From Lachnospiraceae bacterium UBA4631 (GTDB lineage Bacteria > Bacillota > Clostridia > Lachnospirales > Lachnospiraceae), in NCBI GenBank assembly GCA_002406015.1, contig DHMX01000008.1, forward strand, positions 41,722 through 105,721: DNA of 64,000 nt, given 5' to 3'. Positions 24,891 through 34,864 of the stretch are shown here, one piece after another (positions within the stretch are counted from its first letter, which is position 1; the number at the start of each line of letters is the position of its first letter). Made by a program: the position numbers and the translations under genes. Under the pieces are notes generated by a model, which did no database searches, was not told where the DNA came from, and saw nothing but the letters and a program-made list of their open reading frames with translations.

Positions 24891-25457
24891 ATGAGGAAAA
24901 AAAGTCATTGGCGGCTGGCTGATTATTTGATTCGTGACAACGAAAGACCAGTGATTGCATTTATGTTTAAAGTCGGAAGTGTGGCACCGGATTTCATGCT
25001 TCGTTCTATGGTTAAGGGACACACCTATGATGCAACGAGTCATCGAGTAGAGCAGCGGTTAGAAAAGCTGGAGGAATGTGGAAGATGGAATATGCTTTCC
25101 GCATATCGCATGGGGTATGTAACACATTATCTGGCAGATTATTTTACCGCACCGCATAATAAGGTATGGCAGTATAATTTGAAGGAGCATTGCGTATTTG
25201 AAAAGAAGCAGCAGGACGAGCTGCGTGGGTATCTGGAATCCCTTTGGGAGAATCCAAAGCAATATTATGAAATGACAGATGCAATGGAATATTTAAGAGT
25301 CCAGCATGAGCGATACGAGCAAAAGAAACCGGGCGTAGAAAATGATTGTGCCTATATTGTCAACATTACGGAACAGCTAACATATCCGATGTTTGCATTA
25401 TTTAATGAAAGGCAGAATGTCAGATACCGGCTGTTACGCAGACGGGCAACGATGTAA
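24891..25457 (+). CDS. Zinc-dependent phospholipase C-like protein
   Basis: 188 residues. The histidine and aspartate pattern of the zinc-dependent phospholipase C fold is visible: HWRLADYL near the start, GSVAPDF, SHRVEQRL, GYVTHYLADYFTAPHN. No signal peptide, so it is probably cytoplasmic and may act on an unknown phosphoester; some homologues are annotated only by fold. The ATG at 24891 has GGAGG 7 bases upstream; an overlapping ATG at 24887 is out of frame. Confidence 0.75.
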   Translation: MRKKSHWRLADYLIRDNERPVIAFMFKVGSVAPDFMLRSMVKGHTYDATSHRVEQRLEKLEECGRWNMLSAYRMGYVTHYLADYFTAPHNKVWQYNLKEHCVFEKKQQDELRGYLESLWENPKQYYEMTDAMEYLRVQHERYEQKKPGVENDCAYIVNITEQLTYPMFALFNERQNVRYRLLRRRATM

Positions 25458-25824
25458 GCATTTATAATATCTGCAAAGTAATATAAGGTGTGTATAATAA
25501 GAGTACATGAATATTTGAGGCGGATGGATGCTGTCAGAACTCTTATATACACACTTTTTTAGTGTGGCAGGAAACAAAAGGTGATAAGAATTTTGTTGTG
25601 ACCGGTAATGGATTGTATTTGAAACCGAATGACAATTGGCAAATGACATGAAAACAGAGAAAACGAGATAAATATAGAGAAGAATGTAAAATAATGGTAA
25701 AATAGAAGTAAAGTGACCGTAAAACCGAAAAGGAATCCTTATCGGAGACTTGACAGAATTTACGAATGCATGATAGCATTTCCACAACTAATAAATTATT
25801 GGAAATGAAAGGAAAAGTAAGAAA
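25458..25824. other. Intergenic region with terminator and promoter
   Basis: A long hairpin (25488-25503 with 25540-25554, one bulge, 36-base loop) followed by seven Ts is the likely terminator of the phospholipase-like gene. Further on TTGACA at 25762-25767, 18 bases, TAGCAT gives a candidate promoter for the DUF368 gene. No gene is seen. Confidence 0.5.
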
Positions 25825-26733
25825 ATGATTATGAAAATATTAGGCGGATTTCTGATGGCACTGGCAGATAGTGTACCTGGAGTATCCGGTGGAACAATAG
25901 CATTTATTCTGGGTATTTATGACGAATTTATTAGCTCTTTGAATAATATTGTCAGCAAAGATAAGGAAAAGAGAAAAGCAGCGTTTTTGTTTCTGTTAAA
26001 GCTCGGAAGCGGCTGGATTGTCGGTATGGCTTTGGCAGCTATGGTAATCACCAGTATTTTTGAGTCGCATATTTACCAGATTAGTTCTTTGTTTATCGGA
26101 TTTATTCTCTTTGCGATTCCGATTATTCTGGTAGAAGAAAAAGAATCCTTCAAGGGAAAGTACGGAAATATAGTGTTTGCTGTATTGGGAGCGGCACTGG
26201 TAGTTGCAATTACATATTTTTCAAAGCATGCTCTTATTAAGGGTGTTGTCGATTTGAGTGTATCGAATCTTACCGTCTGGTTATGCCTGTACCTGTTTGT
26301 CGCAGCAATGTGTGCAATTTCCGCAATGGTGCTTCCGGGTATATCCGGTTCAACCCTGATGCTGGTATTTGGCGTATATCAACCGATTATGTTTGCAATT
26401 AAAGGCTTTTTAACCCTGAATATGGCATATGTTCCGGCATTGTTTGTATTTGGCTGTGGAGTATTGGCAGGAATTTTTACCATTGTAAAAGCATTACGGT
26501 ATGGACTTGAAAAGCATAGAAGTGCTATGATGTATTTGATTGTGGGTATGATGCTTGGTTCCTTCTATGCAATTGTAATGGGACCAACTGCAATCAGTGA
26601 GCCGGTAGAACCGTTATCGTGGAAAACGTTTGGGTTTGTATATTTTGTATCCGGTGGTATTATAATATTTGGATTACAGGCATTAAAAAATGTACTGGAG
26701 AAGAAGGGAACAAAAAAAGAGAAAGTGGAATAA
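25825..26733 (+). CDS. DUF368 membrane protein, probable polyprenyl-phosphate translocase
   Basis: 302 residues, about eight or more membrane helices. The family's two related repeats are present: MALADSVPGVSGGTIAFILG at the N-terminus and AISAMVLPGISGSTLML in the middle. DUF368 proteins (PopT) have recently been shown to recycle undecaprenyl phosphate across the membrane for cell wall synthesis. Ends 14 bases before gatC, so it may be co-transcribed. Confidence 0.88.
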   Translation: MIMKILGGFLMALADSVPGVSGGTIAFILGIYDEFISSLNNIVSKDKEKRKAAFLFLLKLGSGWIVGMALAAMVITSIFESHIYQISSLFIGFILFAIPIILVEEKESFKGKYGNIVFAVLGAALVVAITYFSKHALIKGVVDLSVSNLTVWLCLYLFVAAMCAISAMVLPGISGSTLMLVFGVYQPIMFAIKGFLTLNMAYVPALFVFGCGVLAGIFTIVKALRYGLEKHRSAMMYLIVGMMLGSFYAIVMGPTAISEPVEPLSWKTFGFVYFVSGGIIIFGLQALKNVLEKKGTKKEKVE

Positions 26734-26747
26734 GGAGGCAGTTTCAG

Positions 26748-27035
26748 ATGACAATTACAGATGAAACCATCGAATATGTAGGAATACTTGCTAAACTGGA
26801 ACTTTCAGAGGAAGAAAAGGAACGGGCAAAGAAAGACATGAGTGATATGCTTGCCTATGTAGGTAAGCTGAATGAGCTGGATACAGAAGGTGTGGAGCCA
26901 ATGAGCCATACCTTTGATGTGCATAATGTATTTCGCGAAGATATAGTAACAAATGGTGATAATCGTGACCAGATGTTAAAGAATGCTCCTGAACGCAAGG
27001 ATGGCTGTTATCAGGTGCCAAAGACATTTGACTAG
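26748..27035 (+). CDS. gatC: Asp/Glu-tRNA amidotransferase subunit C
   Basis: 95 residues, the normal size. Motifs YVGILAKLELSEEEKE, LAYVGKLNELDTEGVEP and the C-terminal FREDI. Stabilises GatA-GatB, which turn Glu-tRNA(Gln) and/or Asp-tRNA(Asn) into the amides. ATG at 26748 follows AAGGAGG. The upstream-open frame inside the DUF368 gene is not used. Confidence 0.95.
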   Translation: MTITDETIEYVGILAKLELSEEEKERAKKDMSDMLAYVGKLNELDTEGVEPMSHTFDVHNVFREDIVTNGDNRDQMLKNAPERKDGCYQVPKTFD

Positions 27036-27048
27036 GGAGGAAACAGGT

Positions 27049-28521
27049 ATGGACATGATGAGTATGACCGCAGTAGAGCTGGGAAAAAAGATAGCATCCG
27101 GAGAGATTTCGGTAGCAGAAGCAACACAGGCATCTTTAGACCGGATTAAGAAACTGGAAGAAGATTATCACAGCTTTGTGACAGTGGATGAGCAAGGTGC
27201 ATTAAAGCAGGCAGAGATAATACAGAAGAAAATAAAAGACGGAGAATTGACAGGTCCTTTAGCCGGTGTTCCGGTTGCGATTAAGGATAATATGTGTATA
27301 GATGGTATGCTGACAACCTGCAGCTCCAAAATATTATATAATTTTAAGCCGACCTTTACCGCAGAGGCAGTTGTGCAGTTGCAAAAGGCGGGAGCTGTGA
27401 TTGTTGGTAAAACAAATATGGATGAATTTGCCATGGGGTCTACAACCGAGACTTCTTATTTTGGTGTTACAAAGAATCCATGGGATTTGGAACGCGTACC
27501 CGGTGGTTCCTCCGGTGGTTCTGCGGCTTCGGTTTCTGCGGAAGAAGTACCATATGCTCTGGGTTCGGATACAGGTGGTTCTATCCGGCAGCCGGCAGCA
27601 TTTTGCGGTGTAACCGGTATTAAGCCGACCTATGGACGGGTTTCCCGATATGGACTGATTGCATACGGTTCATCCTTGGACCAGATTGGACCTCTGGCAA
27701 AGGATGTTACAGACTGTGCTACCGTATTAGAGGTTATCAGTACACATGATAAGAAGGATTCCACATCTGTAGACCGCAAGGATACAGATTTTACCGCTGC
27801 ACTGGTAGATGATGTGGCAGGAATGAAGATAGGAATACCAAGAGACTATTTCGGAGCCGGTATTGATTCCGAGGTAAAGGAACAGGTTTTAGCGGCAGCT
27901 AAGACATTAGAAGAAAAGGGTGCAATTGTAGAAGAATTTGATTTGAGCTTAGTAGAGTATGCGATTCCGGCATATTATATCATTGCATCTGCGGAAGCAA
28001 GCTCTAATCTGGAACGGTTTGACGGTGTAAAATACGGCTATCGGACAGAGAGCTATACCGATTTGCACAATATGTATAAAAAGACAAGGTCCGAGGGATT
28101 TGGAGCAGAGGTTAAGCGAAGAATCATGCTTGGCTCCTTTGTATTAAGCTCCGGTTATTATGATGCATATTATATTAAAGCGTTAAGAACCAAGGCATTG
28201 ATTAAGCAGGCATTTGATAAGGCGTTTGAAGCCTATGATGTAATATTGGGACCGGTTGCACCGACAACCGCATTGAAGTTAGGCGAAAGCCTTTCCGACC
28301 CATTGAAGATGTATTTGGGGGATATTTATACGGTTTCTGTTAATCTGGCAGGCTTGCCGGGTATTTCTCTTCCTTGCGGATATGATTCCAATGGATTGCC
28401 GGTAGGATTGCAATTATTGGCAAAGCCTTTTGATGAGAAGTCAATGATTCGGGCTGCATATGCATTTGAACAGACCATGCAGTATCGTCGGCCGACGACT
28501 TTGACGGAAAGGGGGCTTTAA
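27049..28521 (+). CDS. gatA: Asp/Glu-tRNA amidotransferase subunit A
   Basis: 490 residues, amidase-signature enzyme that releases ammonia from Gln. The Ser-cisSer-Lys triad is visible: Lys in PVAIKDN, the GGSSGGSAA loop and the SDTGGSIRQPA block. Start at 27049 behind GGGAGG. 13 bases after gatC and 2 bases before gatB. Confidence 0.96.
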   Translation: MDMMSMTAVELGKKIASGEISVAEATQASLDRIKKLEEDYHSFVTVDEQGALKQAEIIQKKIKDGELTGPLAGVPVAIKDNMCIDGMLTTCSSKILYNFKPTFTAEAVVQLQKAGAVIVGKTNMDEFAMGSTTETSYFGVTKNPWDLERVPGGSSGGSAASVSAEEVPYALGSDTGGSIRQPAAFCGVTGIKPTYGRVSRYGLIAYGSSLDQIGPLAKDVTDCATVLEVISTHDKKDSTSVDRKDTDFTAALVDDVAGMKIGIPRDYFGAGIDSEVKEQVLAAAKTLEEKGAIVEEFDLSLVEYAIPAYYIIASAEASSNLERFDGVKYGYRTESYTDLHNMYKKTRSEGFGAEVKRRIMLGSFVLSSGYYDAYYIKALRTKALIKQAFDKAFEAYDVILGPVAPTTALKLGESLSDPLKMYLGDIYTVSVNLAGLPGISLPCGYDSNGLPVGLQLLAKPFDEKSMIRAAYAFEQTMQYRRPTTLTERGL

Positions 28522-28523
28522 TC

Positions 28524-29954
28524 ATGAGTAAAGCATACGAAACAGTAATCGGTTTGGAAGTTCATGTGGAACTGGCAACAAAGACAAAGATTTTCTGCGG
28601 CTGTAGTACCGCATTTGGTGGAGCACCGAATACACATACCTGTCCGGTATGTACAGGTATGCCGGGTTCTTTGCCTGTATTGAATAAAGGGGTAGTGGAA
28701 AAGGCAATTGCTGTAGGTCTTGCAACGAACTGCTCCATTACCAGAAATTGTAAATTTGACCGGAAGAATTATTTTTATCCGGACAACCCGCAGAATTATC
28801 AGATTTCACAGCTCTATTATCCAATCTGCAGAAATGGATATGTAGAGATTGAAGTAAACGGTAATAAAAAACAGGTAGGAATCCATGAGATTCATATGGA
28901 GGAGGATGCCGGAAAGCTGGTGCATGACCCATATGATGATACATCTTTAGTAGACTTTAACCGTTCCGGTGTGCCGTTGATTGAGATAGTTTCAGAGCCG
29001 GATATGCGTTCCGCAGACGAAGTTATTGCTTATCTGGATAAATTAAGAATGATTATCCAATATCTGGGTGCTTCGGATTGTAAGTTAAACGAAGGCTCCA
29101 TGCGTGCGGATGTGAATTTGTCTGTACGGGAGGTTGGAGCAGAGCAGTATGGTACCCGTACGGAAATGAAGAACTTAAATTCATTTAAAGCAATTGCGAG
29201 AGCAATCGAAAATGAGCAGGAGCGGCAGATTGACTTATTGGAAGAAGGAAAGTCTGTCACACAGGAAACCCGCCGCTGGGATGATACAAAGGGATATTCT
29301 TATGCGATGCGTTCTAAAGAGGATGCACAGGATTACCGGTACTTCCCGGACCCGGATTTAGTTCCAATAATCATTAGTGATGAATGGCTGGAGGAAATTC
29401 AGGCAAGACAGCCAGAGCTGCGTGCAGAGAAGCAGCAGAGATATAAGCAGGAATACGATATTCCGGAATATGATATTGATATTATTACGGCTTCTAAGAA
29501 GATGGCAGATTTGTTTGAGGAGACAATCGCATTGGGTGCTGCACCGAAGAAGGTTTCAAACTGGTTGATGGTGGAAACCATGCGGCTGTTAAAGGAGCAT
29601 GAAAAGGAAGCAGATGAATTGTCATTTTCTGCCGAAAATCTGGCAAAATTGATTCAGATGGTAGAGGCAAAGGAGATTAACGGTACTGTGGCAAAGGAAG
29701 TCTTTGAACAGATTTTTGAACAGGATGTTAATCCGGAGGAATATGTAGAAGCACATGGCTTAAAAACCGTAAATGATGAAGGGGCATTGCGAAGTGTGGT
29801 TGAAGAAGTGATTGCCGCAAATCCGCAGTCGGTTTCTGACTATAAGAACGGAAAAGAGAAAGCAATCGGATTCTTAGTCGGACAGACCATGAAAGCAATG
29901 AAAGGAAAAGCAGACCCGGGAGCAGTAAACAAAATGCTGAAGGAGCTGTTATAA
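28524..29954 (+). CDS. gatB: Asp/Glu-tRNA amidotransferase subunit B
   Basis: 476 residues, full length. Begins YETVIGLEVHVELATKTKIF, has the zinc-ligand Cys pairs (FCGC, CPVC), the conserved NEGSMRADVNLSV, and ends with the YqeY-like helical tail that binds tRNA. Forms the kinase/transamidase part and tRNA-binding part of GatCAB. Its terminator follows. Confidence 0.96.
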   Translation: MSKAYETVIGLEVHVELATKTKIFCGCSTAFGGAPNTHTCPVCTGMPGSLPVLNKGVVEKAIAVGLATNCSITRNCKFDRKNYFYPDNPQNYQISQLYYPICRNGYVEIEVNGNKKQVGIHEIHMEEDAGKLVHDPYDDTSLVDFNRSGVPLIEIVSEPDMRSADEVIAYLDKLRMIIQYLGASDCKLNEGSMRADVNLSVREVGAEQYGTRTEMKNLNSFKAIARAIENEQERQIDLLEEGKSVTQETRRWDDTKGYSYAMRSKEDAQDYRYFPDPDLVPIIISDEWLEEIQARQPELRAEKQQRYKQEYDIPEYDIDIITASKKMADLFEETIALGAAPKKVSNWLMVETMRLLKEHEKEADELSFSAENLAKLIQMVEAKEINGTVAKEVFEQIFEQDVNPEEYVEAHGLKTVNDEGALRSVVEEVIAANPQSVSDYKNGKEKAIGFLVGQTMKAMKGKADPGAVNKMLKELL

Positions 29955-29965
29955 AAAGACGAAGT

Positions 29966-29998
29966 ATCCCACTGTCTATATGGATGGTGGGATGTTTT
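29966..29998 (+). terminator. gatCAB terminator
   Basis: ATCCCAC / GTGGGAT stem with 14-base loop followed by GTTTTG. Moderate strength. Confidence 0.6.
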
Positions 29999-30051
29999 GC
30001 TTTGGTAAAGCAGGAGTCAGGTACGAAAGAGAGAAAAGAGAGCGTAATACA

Positions 30052-31332
30052 ATGAAATGGGAATACAAATGGCAGAATAAGAAAAAACGGATAAAGGGTC
30101 TGGCAGGAATACTGGGAGGCTTATTGCTGCTGACCGGCTGTGGGATGCAGGAGCCTTTGCGTATATCTGTGTCCGAGCCGGTGATGATGCAGACCGTAAG
30201 TGATGAAAATGTGACACCGACACAGCAGCAGTTATTAGAACGTTATGTTGCGTCGATGACGCTGGAAGAAAAGGTGGGACAGTTATTCTATGTAACACTG
30301 GGAAATCTGCAGAATCCGAAAGCAAGATTATCAAACGGGAATGCAAATGTCGGTCAACAACAGATAAATAATCTACAGAGCTATCAACCAGGTGGTGTCA
30401 TTCTGATGGGAAAAAATATACAATCAGATGCACAGGTACAGGAAGTAATACGTGGACTGCAGGAGTCCTCAACGATTCCGCTATTTGTAGGTGTTGATGA
30501 AGAAGGCGGAGTGGTTAGCCGGTTGGGAAGTGCAGAGGGAATTACGATGGAAAATGTAGGACCGATGCGGACAATCGGAGATTCCGGAGACAGTCAGAAA
30601 GCATACGAAACAGGTGTGACCTTGGGAGAAGGATTGTCCAATCTGGGATTTAACATGGATTTTGCACCGGATGCAGATGTATTGACACAGGCGGCAAATT
30701 ATGAAATCGGCAATCGTTCCTTTGGTACGGATGCAAATTTGGTTGCAGATATGGTGGCAGCAGAAGTTAAGGGCATACAGGAGCAGGGTGTGAGTGCGGT
30801 TGCAAAGCATTTTCCGGGACATGGAGATGTAACCGGAAATACGCATAAAAATCTGCAATTTGTAGGTACTTCGTTAGAACAATTGCGGACAAGGGAATTT
30901 CTGCCCTTTGCAGCAGCGATAGAAGAAGATACCGATGCCATCTTGATTTCCCATCTGGTCTTGACTGAGTTAGAGACAGATACACCGTCTACCCTGTCAA
31001 ATGCAGTGGTTACAGGTCTGTTGCGGGAGGAATTGGGCTATGAAGGTGTTGTAATTACAGATTCCTTTCAGATGGGTTCGATTACAGATAATTATACACA
31101 GGCAGAAGCGGCTGTTATGGCAGTACAGGCAGGCTGTGATATGATTTTGATGCCGGATGAATACGATAACTGCTATCAGGGAGTTATGGAGGCAGTACAG
31201 AATGGCACGATAACAAAAGAGCAGATAGATGCGGCTTGCACAAGGATTTTAACTGCAAAATTAAAGCGGGGAATCCTGTCCTTTCAGATGGATTCCCCGA
31301 ATCATGTCCGTGTGTGTTACATTGGCGGCTGA
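30052..31332 (+). CDS. nagZ: GH3 beta-N-acetylhexosaminidase, lipoprotein
   Basis: 426 residues from the ATG at 30052. A signal with lipobox (LLLLTGCG) shows it is a lipoprotein on the outer face of the membrane. The GH3 catalytic domain follows, with the NagZ motif KHFPGHGDVTGNTHKN that holds the Asp/His dyad and VITDSFQMG with the nucleophile Asp. Cleaves N-acetylglucosamine from muropeptides or from chitin-like chains. The 3' end overlaps the convergent PilZ gene by 16 bases, and a GGGGAATCC/GGATTCCCC hairpin lies in the last codons. Confidence 0.88.
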   Translation: MKWEYKWQNKKKRIKGLAGILGGLLLLTGCGMQEPLRISVSEPVMMQTVSDENVTPTQQQLLERYVASMTLEEKVGQLFYVTLGNLQNPKARLSNGNANVGQQQINNLQSYQPGGVILMGKNIQSDAQVQEVIRGLQESSTIPLFVGVDEEGGVVSRLGSAEGITMENVGPMRTIGDSGDSQKAYETGVTLGEGLSNLGFNMDFAPDADVLTQAANYEIGNRSFGTDANLVADMVAAEVKGIQEQGVSAVAKHFPGHGDVTGNTHKNLQFVGTSLEQLRTREFLPFAAAIEEDTDAILISHLVLTELETDTPSTLSNAVVTGLLREELGYEGVVITDSFQMGSITDNYTQAEAAVMAVQAGCDMILMPDEYDNCYQGVMEAVQNGTITKEQIDAACTRILTAKLKRGILSFQMDSPNHVRVCYIGG

Positions 31333-31676
31333 CCGTCTATATGAGATTCATATTGCTCGAACAGGTAATCGTAAATGCTGGCAAGACCGACAAATTCACA
31401 GCCATATAGATGCTCGCCTGCTTCTAATTCCTCTGTCCGGATGATTTTTACTACATACTTTAACAGGTCATCCGAACCGTCAAATTGTATGGTGGCATTA
31501 AAATAATATCCCAAAGGTAAAACGGAAGTAGAAGTAAAGCCGATGCCGGATTTGGAAATATTAAATACATTAAACGTGGCAGTATCAATCTGCAATTCTT
31601 CATCCTGATTAAACAGGGAAGAAACATCAAGGGTCAGAGTCAGTGGAAGCCGTCTGTATTTTCTTTTTTCTGCCAT
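31317..31676 (-). CDS. PilZ-domain protein (c-di-GMP receptor)
   Basis: 119 residues, a single PilZ domain. Binding motifs: KRKYRRLPL (RxxxR) at the N-terminus and NISKSGIGF ((D/N)xSxxG) near residue 40. Predicted to bind c-di-GMP; target unknown. A GGDEF protein is encoded at 48773. The gene lies tail to tail with nagZ and has its own TATAAT promoter near 31708-31713. Confidence 0.85.
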   Translation of the reverse strand: MAEKRKYRRLPLTLTLDVSSLFNQDEELQIDTATFNVFNISKSGIGFTSTSVLPLGYYFNATIQFDGSDDLLKYVVKIIRTEELEAGEHLYGCEFVGLASIYDYLFEQYESHIDGQPPM

Positions 31677-31777
31677 GGTTTATCCTCCTTATAGATTGCA
31701 TTTTTGTTTATTATAACAAATCACCAAATGATGTGAAAGAGGGAATTGGTAAAACCTACAGAAAGCGGAATCCCCCA

Positions 31778-31806
31778 TTGACAGTTAATGGGAAAAAGGA
31801 CATAAT
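31778..31806 (+). promoter_or_regulatory. purF promoter
   Basis: TTGACA (31778-31783), 17-base spacer, CATAAT (31801-31806). The start point falls near 31812, so the ATG there would have no leader; this supports the ATG at 31866 as the real purF start. No purine riboswitch or PurR-type box is seen. Confidence 0.72.
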
Positions 31807-31865
31807 AATTGATGACTGAATTTGACAAGGAACTGACAAAAGAAGGAATGACAAGGAGAACAGGA

Positions 31866-33341
31866 ATGTCCGAGCAGATTATGGATTACACGTATGAGGA
31901 AGAAGCGTTGCACGAAGAATGTGGAGTCTTTGGTGTGTATGATTTTGATGGAGAAGATGTGGCACCATCCATCTATTATGGGTTGTTTTCACTTCAGCAC
32001 AGGGGGCAGGAAAGTTGCGGTATTGCAGTATCCGATACGGAAGGACCGAAGGGAAAGGTACTGTCTTACAAGGGAATGGGCTTGGTAAATGAAGTATTTG
32101 AACCTGAAAATCTGGAGAAGTTAAAGGGAAATATCGGTGTGGGTCATGTGCGGTATTCCACCGCAGGTTCGAGTACCAGAGAGAATGCCCAGCCATTGGT
32201 TTTAAATTATGTAAAAGGTACATTGGCACTGGCACATAACGGAAATCTGACAAACGCACCGGAGTTAAGACGGGAATTGGAATATACCGGAGCTATTTTT
32301 CAGACAACGATTGATTCAGAGGTCATAGCATACCATATTGCAAGGGAACGGTTAAACAGCAGTACCGTAGAGGAGGCTGTTGCCAGAGCCATGCGGAAAA
32401 TAGAAGGTGCATATTCACTTGTAATTATGAGTCCGAGAAAGCTGATAGGTGCAAGAGACCCGTTTGGTTTTCGTCCGCTTTGTATCGGAAAGCGGGGCAA
32501 TGCATATTTTCTGGCATCGGAAAGCTGTGCATTGGATACGGTAGGAGCAGAGTTCATTCGTGATGTAGAGCCGGGGGAAATTGTAACGATTTCACCGGAT
32601 AACGGAATCCAGTCTGTAAAGGATATGTGTCAGGAAAAGCAGGCAAGGTGTATTTTTGAATATATTTATTTTGCACGTCCGGACAGTCATATTGACCGCA
32701 TGAGTGTCTATGAATCCAGAATTATTGCGGGACGCTGTCTGGCAAAGGACCACCCGGTAGAGGCGGATTTGGTTGTAGGTGTTCCGGAATCCGGAAATGC
32801 CGCCGCTATGGGATATGCATTAGAGTCCGGGATTCCGTATGGAACCGCATTTATTAAGAATACCTATGTAGGCAGAACCTTTATAAAGCCGAAGCAGAGT
32901 CAGCGGGAATCCAGTGTGAATGTCAAGTTAAATGTACTGAAGGATGTTGTTAAGGGAAAACGGATAGTAATGATTGATGATTCGATTGTACGTGGAACAA
33001 CCAGTGACAGAATCGTTGGTATGTTAAAGGATGCAGGTGCAACCGAGGTTCACGTAAGAATCAGTTCGCCTCCGTTTTTGCATCCATGTTATTTCGGAAC
33101 CGATATACCGGATGAAGACCAGTTGATTGCACATAATAAGACGGTGGATGAAATCTGTAAGATTATTGGTGCGGATTCCTTAGGGTATCTTGAGTTAAAT
33201 AGATTGCCGGAGCTGATTTGCGGCAGTCAGGGCTACTGCGATGCGTGCTTTAGCGGAAATTATCCGATTAAGCCGCCGACAGAGGACATTCGCGGAGAGC
33301 ATGAAGCATTCAAACGAGGAAATAATAAAACGAGGAAATAA
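31866..33341 (+). CDS. purF: Amidophosphoribosyltransferase
   Basis: 491 residues. First step of purine synthesis, phosphoribosylamine from PRPP and Gln. A 17-residue or so propeptide precedes the nucleophile Cys in EECGVFGVY. The glutaminase domain includes HRGQESCG and GHVRYSTAG; the PRTase domain carries VMIDDSIVRGTT. Cys clusters typical of the B. subtilis-type Fe-S enzyme are present (CIFEYIYFARPDS region, CGSQGYCDACFSG). ATG at 31866 chosen for AAGGAG 7 bases upstream and for the promoter position. Next gene purB starts 20 bases later. Confidence 0.93.
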   Translation: MSEQIMDYTYEEEALHEECGVFGVYDFDGEDVAPSIYYGLFSLQHRGQESCGIAVSDTEGPKGKVLSYKGMGLVNEVFEPENLEKLKGNIGVGHVRYSTAGSSTRENAQPLVLNYVKGTLALAHNGNLTNAPELRRELEYTGAIFQTTIDSEVIAYHIARERLNSSTVEEAVARAMRKIEGAYSLVIMSPRKLIGARDPFGFRPLCIGKRGNAYFLASESCALDTVGAEFIRDVEPGEIVTISPDNGIQSVKDMCQEKQARCIFEYIYFARPDSHIDRMSVYESRIIAGRCLAKDHPVEADLVVGVPESGNAAAMGYALESGIPYGTAFIKNTYVGRTFIKPKQSQRESSVNVKLNVLKDVVKGKRIVMIDDSIVRGTTSDRIVGMLKDAGATEVHVRISSPPFLHPCYFGTDIPDEDQLIAHNKTVDEICKIIGADSLGYLELNRLPELICGSQGYCDACFSGNYPIKPPTEDIRGEHEAFKRGNNKTRK

Positions 33342-33361
33342 GAACATTGGGAGGAAGTCAA

Positions 33362-34816
33362 ATGAGTAATCACGATATTTATCAAAGTCCGTTATCTGCA
33401 CGCTATGCAAGTAAGGAAATGCAATATATATTTTCGCCGGATATGAAATTCAAGACATGGAGAAAGCTGTGGATTGCATTAGCTGAAACCGAGCAGGAGT
33501 TAGGACTGAGTGAAAACGGAAAGCCGGTAATTACGCAGGAGCAGATTGATGAATTAAAGGCACACGCAGACGATATTAATTATGAGGTTGCACAGGCTCG
33601 TGAGAAGCTGGTGCGGCATGATGTTATGAGCCATGTGTATGCATATGGACAACAGTGTCCGAAGGCAGCCGGTATTATTCATCTGGGTGCAACCAGTTGT
33701 TATGTAGGTGATAATACAGATGTTATCATCATGACAGAGGCAATGAAGCTGGTACGGAAAAAGCTGATTAATGTAATAAATGAGCTGGCTAAGTTTGCAA
33801 ATACCTATAAGGATTTGCCGACACTTGCATTTACACATTTTCAGCCGGCACAGCCAACCACTGTCGGTAAACGTGCAACACTTTGGATGCAGGAATTATT
33901 ATTGGATTTGAATGATTTGGAATACATGATTGGGCAGCAGAAGCTCTTAGGTTCTAAGGGAACGACCGGAACACAGGCAAGCTTTCTGGAGCTTTTCAAC
34001 GGTGACCATGAAAAGGTACGCCAGATTGATAAGAAGATAGCAGAAAAAATGGGCTTTGAAGCCTGCTATCCGGTATCGGGACAGACTTATTCCCGGAAGG
34101 TAGATTCCAGAATCCTGAATGTATTGTCCGGTATTGCACAGAGTGCACATAAATTTTCAAATGACATTCGTTTGTTACAGCACTTAAAGGAAATCGAGGA
34201 GCCGTTTGAAAAGAATCAAATCGGTTCGTCTGCAATGGCATATAAGAGAAATCCAATGCGGAGTGAAAGAATAGCTTCTCTTGCAAATTATGTAATGGCA
34301 GATGCCATAAATCCTGCAATTACAGCAGCAACCCAGTGGTTTGAGCGGACGCTGGATGATTCTGCAAATAAGCGTATTTCAGTTCCGGAGGCATTCCTTG
34401 CAATCGATGGAATTTTAGATTTGTATCTGAATGTTGTAGACGGACTGGTAGTATATGATAAGGTTATTTATCAGCGTTTTATGAAGGAAATTCCGTTCAT
34501 GGCAACAGAAAATATTATGATGGATGCAGTTAAGCGAGGCGGAAATCGTCAGGAATTGCACGAAAGGATTCGGGAGCATTCCATGGCAGCGGGAGCGGTT
34601 GTTAAGAAGGAAGGAAAAGAAAATGATTTGGTAGACCGGATTGCCGCTGACCCGGCATTTGGTATGAGTAAGGAAGAGATAGAAGCCTTATTAGAGCCAA
34701 AGAATTTTGTAGGAAGAGCACCACAGCAGACAGAGGAATTTTTAGCTGAGGTGGTACAGCCGATTTTGGATAGCAACAAGGACATTTTAGGAATGGTTGC
34801 AGAAATTAATGTCTAA
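33362..34816 (+). CDS. purB: Adenylosuccinate lyase
   Basis: 484 residues. Fumarase/aspartase superfamily. Motifs: HDVMSHVYA (catalytic His), the TSCYVGDNTD loop, FTHFQPAQPTT, and the signature loop GSSAMAYKRNPMRSERI. Acts twice in purine synthesis (SAICAR and adenylosuccinate cleavage). ATG at 33362 behind GGGAGG. Co-directional with purF. Confidence 0.95.
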   Translation: MSNHDIYQSPLSARYASKEMQYIFSPDMKFKTWRKLWIALAETEQELGLSENGKPVITQEQIDELKAHADDINYEVAQAREKLVRHDVMSHVYAYGQQCPKAAGIIHLGATSCYVGDNTDVIIMTEAMKLVRKKLINVINELAKFANTYKDLPTLAFTHFQPAQPTTVGKRATLWMQELLLDLNDLEYMIGQQKLLGSKGTTGTQASFLELFNGDHEKVRQIDKKIAEKMGFEACYPVSGQTYSRKVDSRILNVLSGIAQSAHKFSNDIRLLQHLKEIEEPFEKNQIGSSAMAYKRNPMRSERIASLANYVMADAINPAITAATQWFERTLDDSANKRISVPEAFLAIDGILDLYLNVVDGLVVYDKVIYQRFMKEIPFMATENIMMDAVKRGGNRQELHERIREHSMAAGAVVKKEGKENDLVDRIAADPAFGMSKEEIEALLEPKNFVGRAPQQTEEFLAEVVQPILDSNKDILGMVAEINV

Positions 34817-34864
34817 GAACAGGATAACGTATAAAGAACGGAAGTGTCAGAGTCGGAGTGATAT

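Noticed and set aside
31269..31299. GGGGAATCC/GGATTCCCC hairpin as nagZ terminator
   Set aside because: It lies inside the coding end and has no T-run.
31680..31865. Purine riboswitch before purF
   Set aside because: The leader is too short after the predicted promoter and no purine aptamer core is visible.
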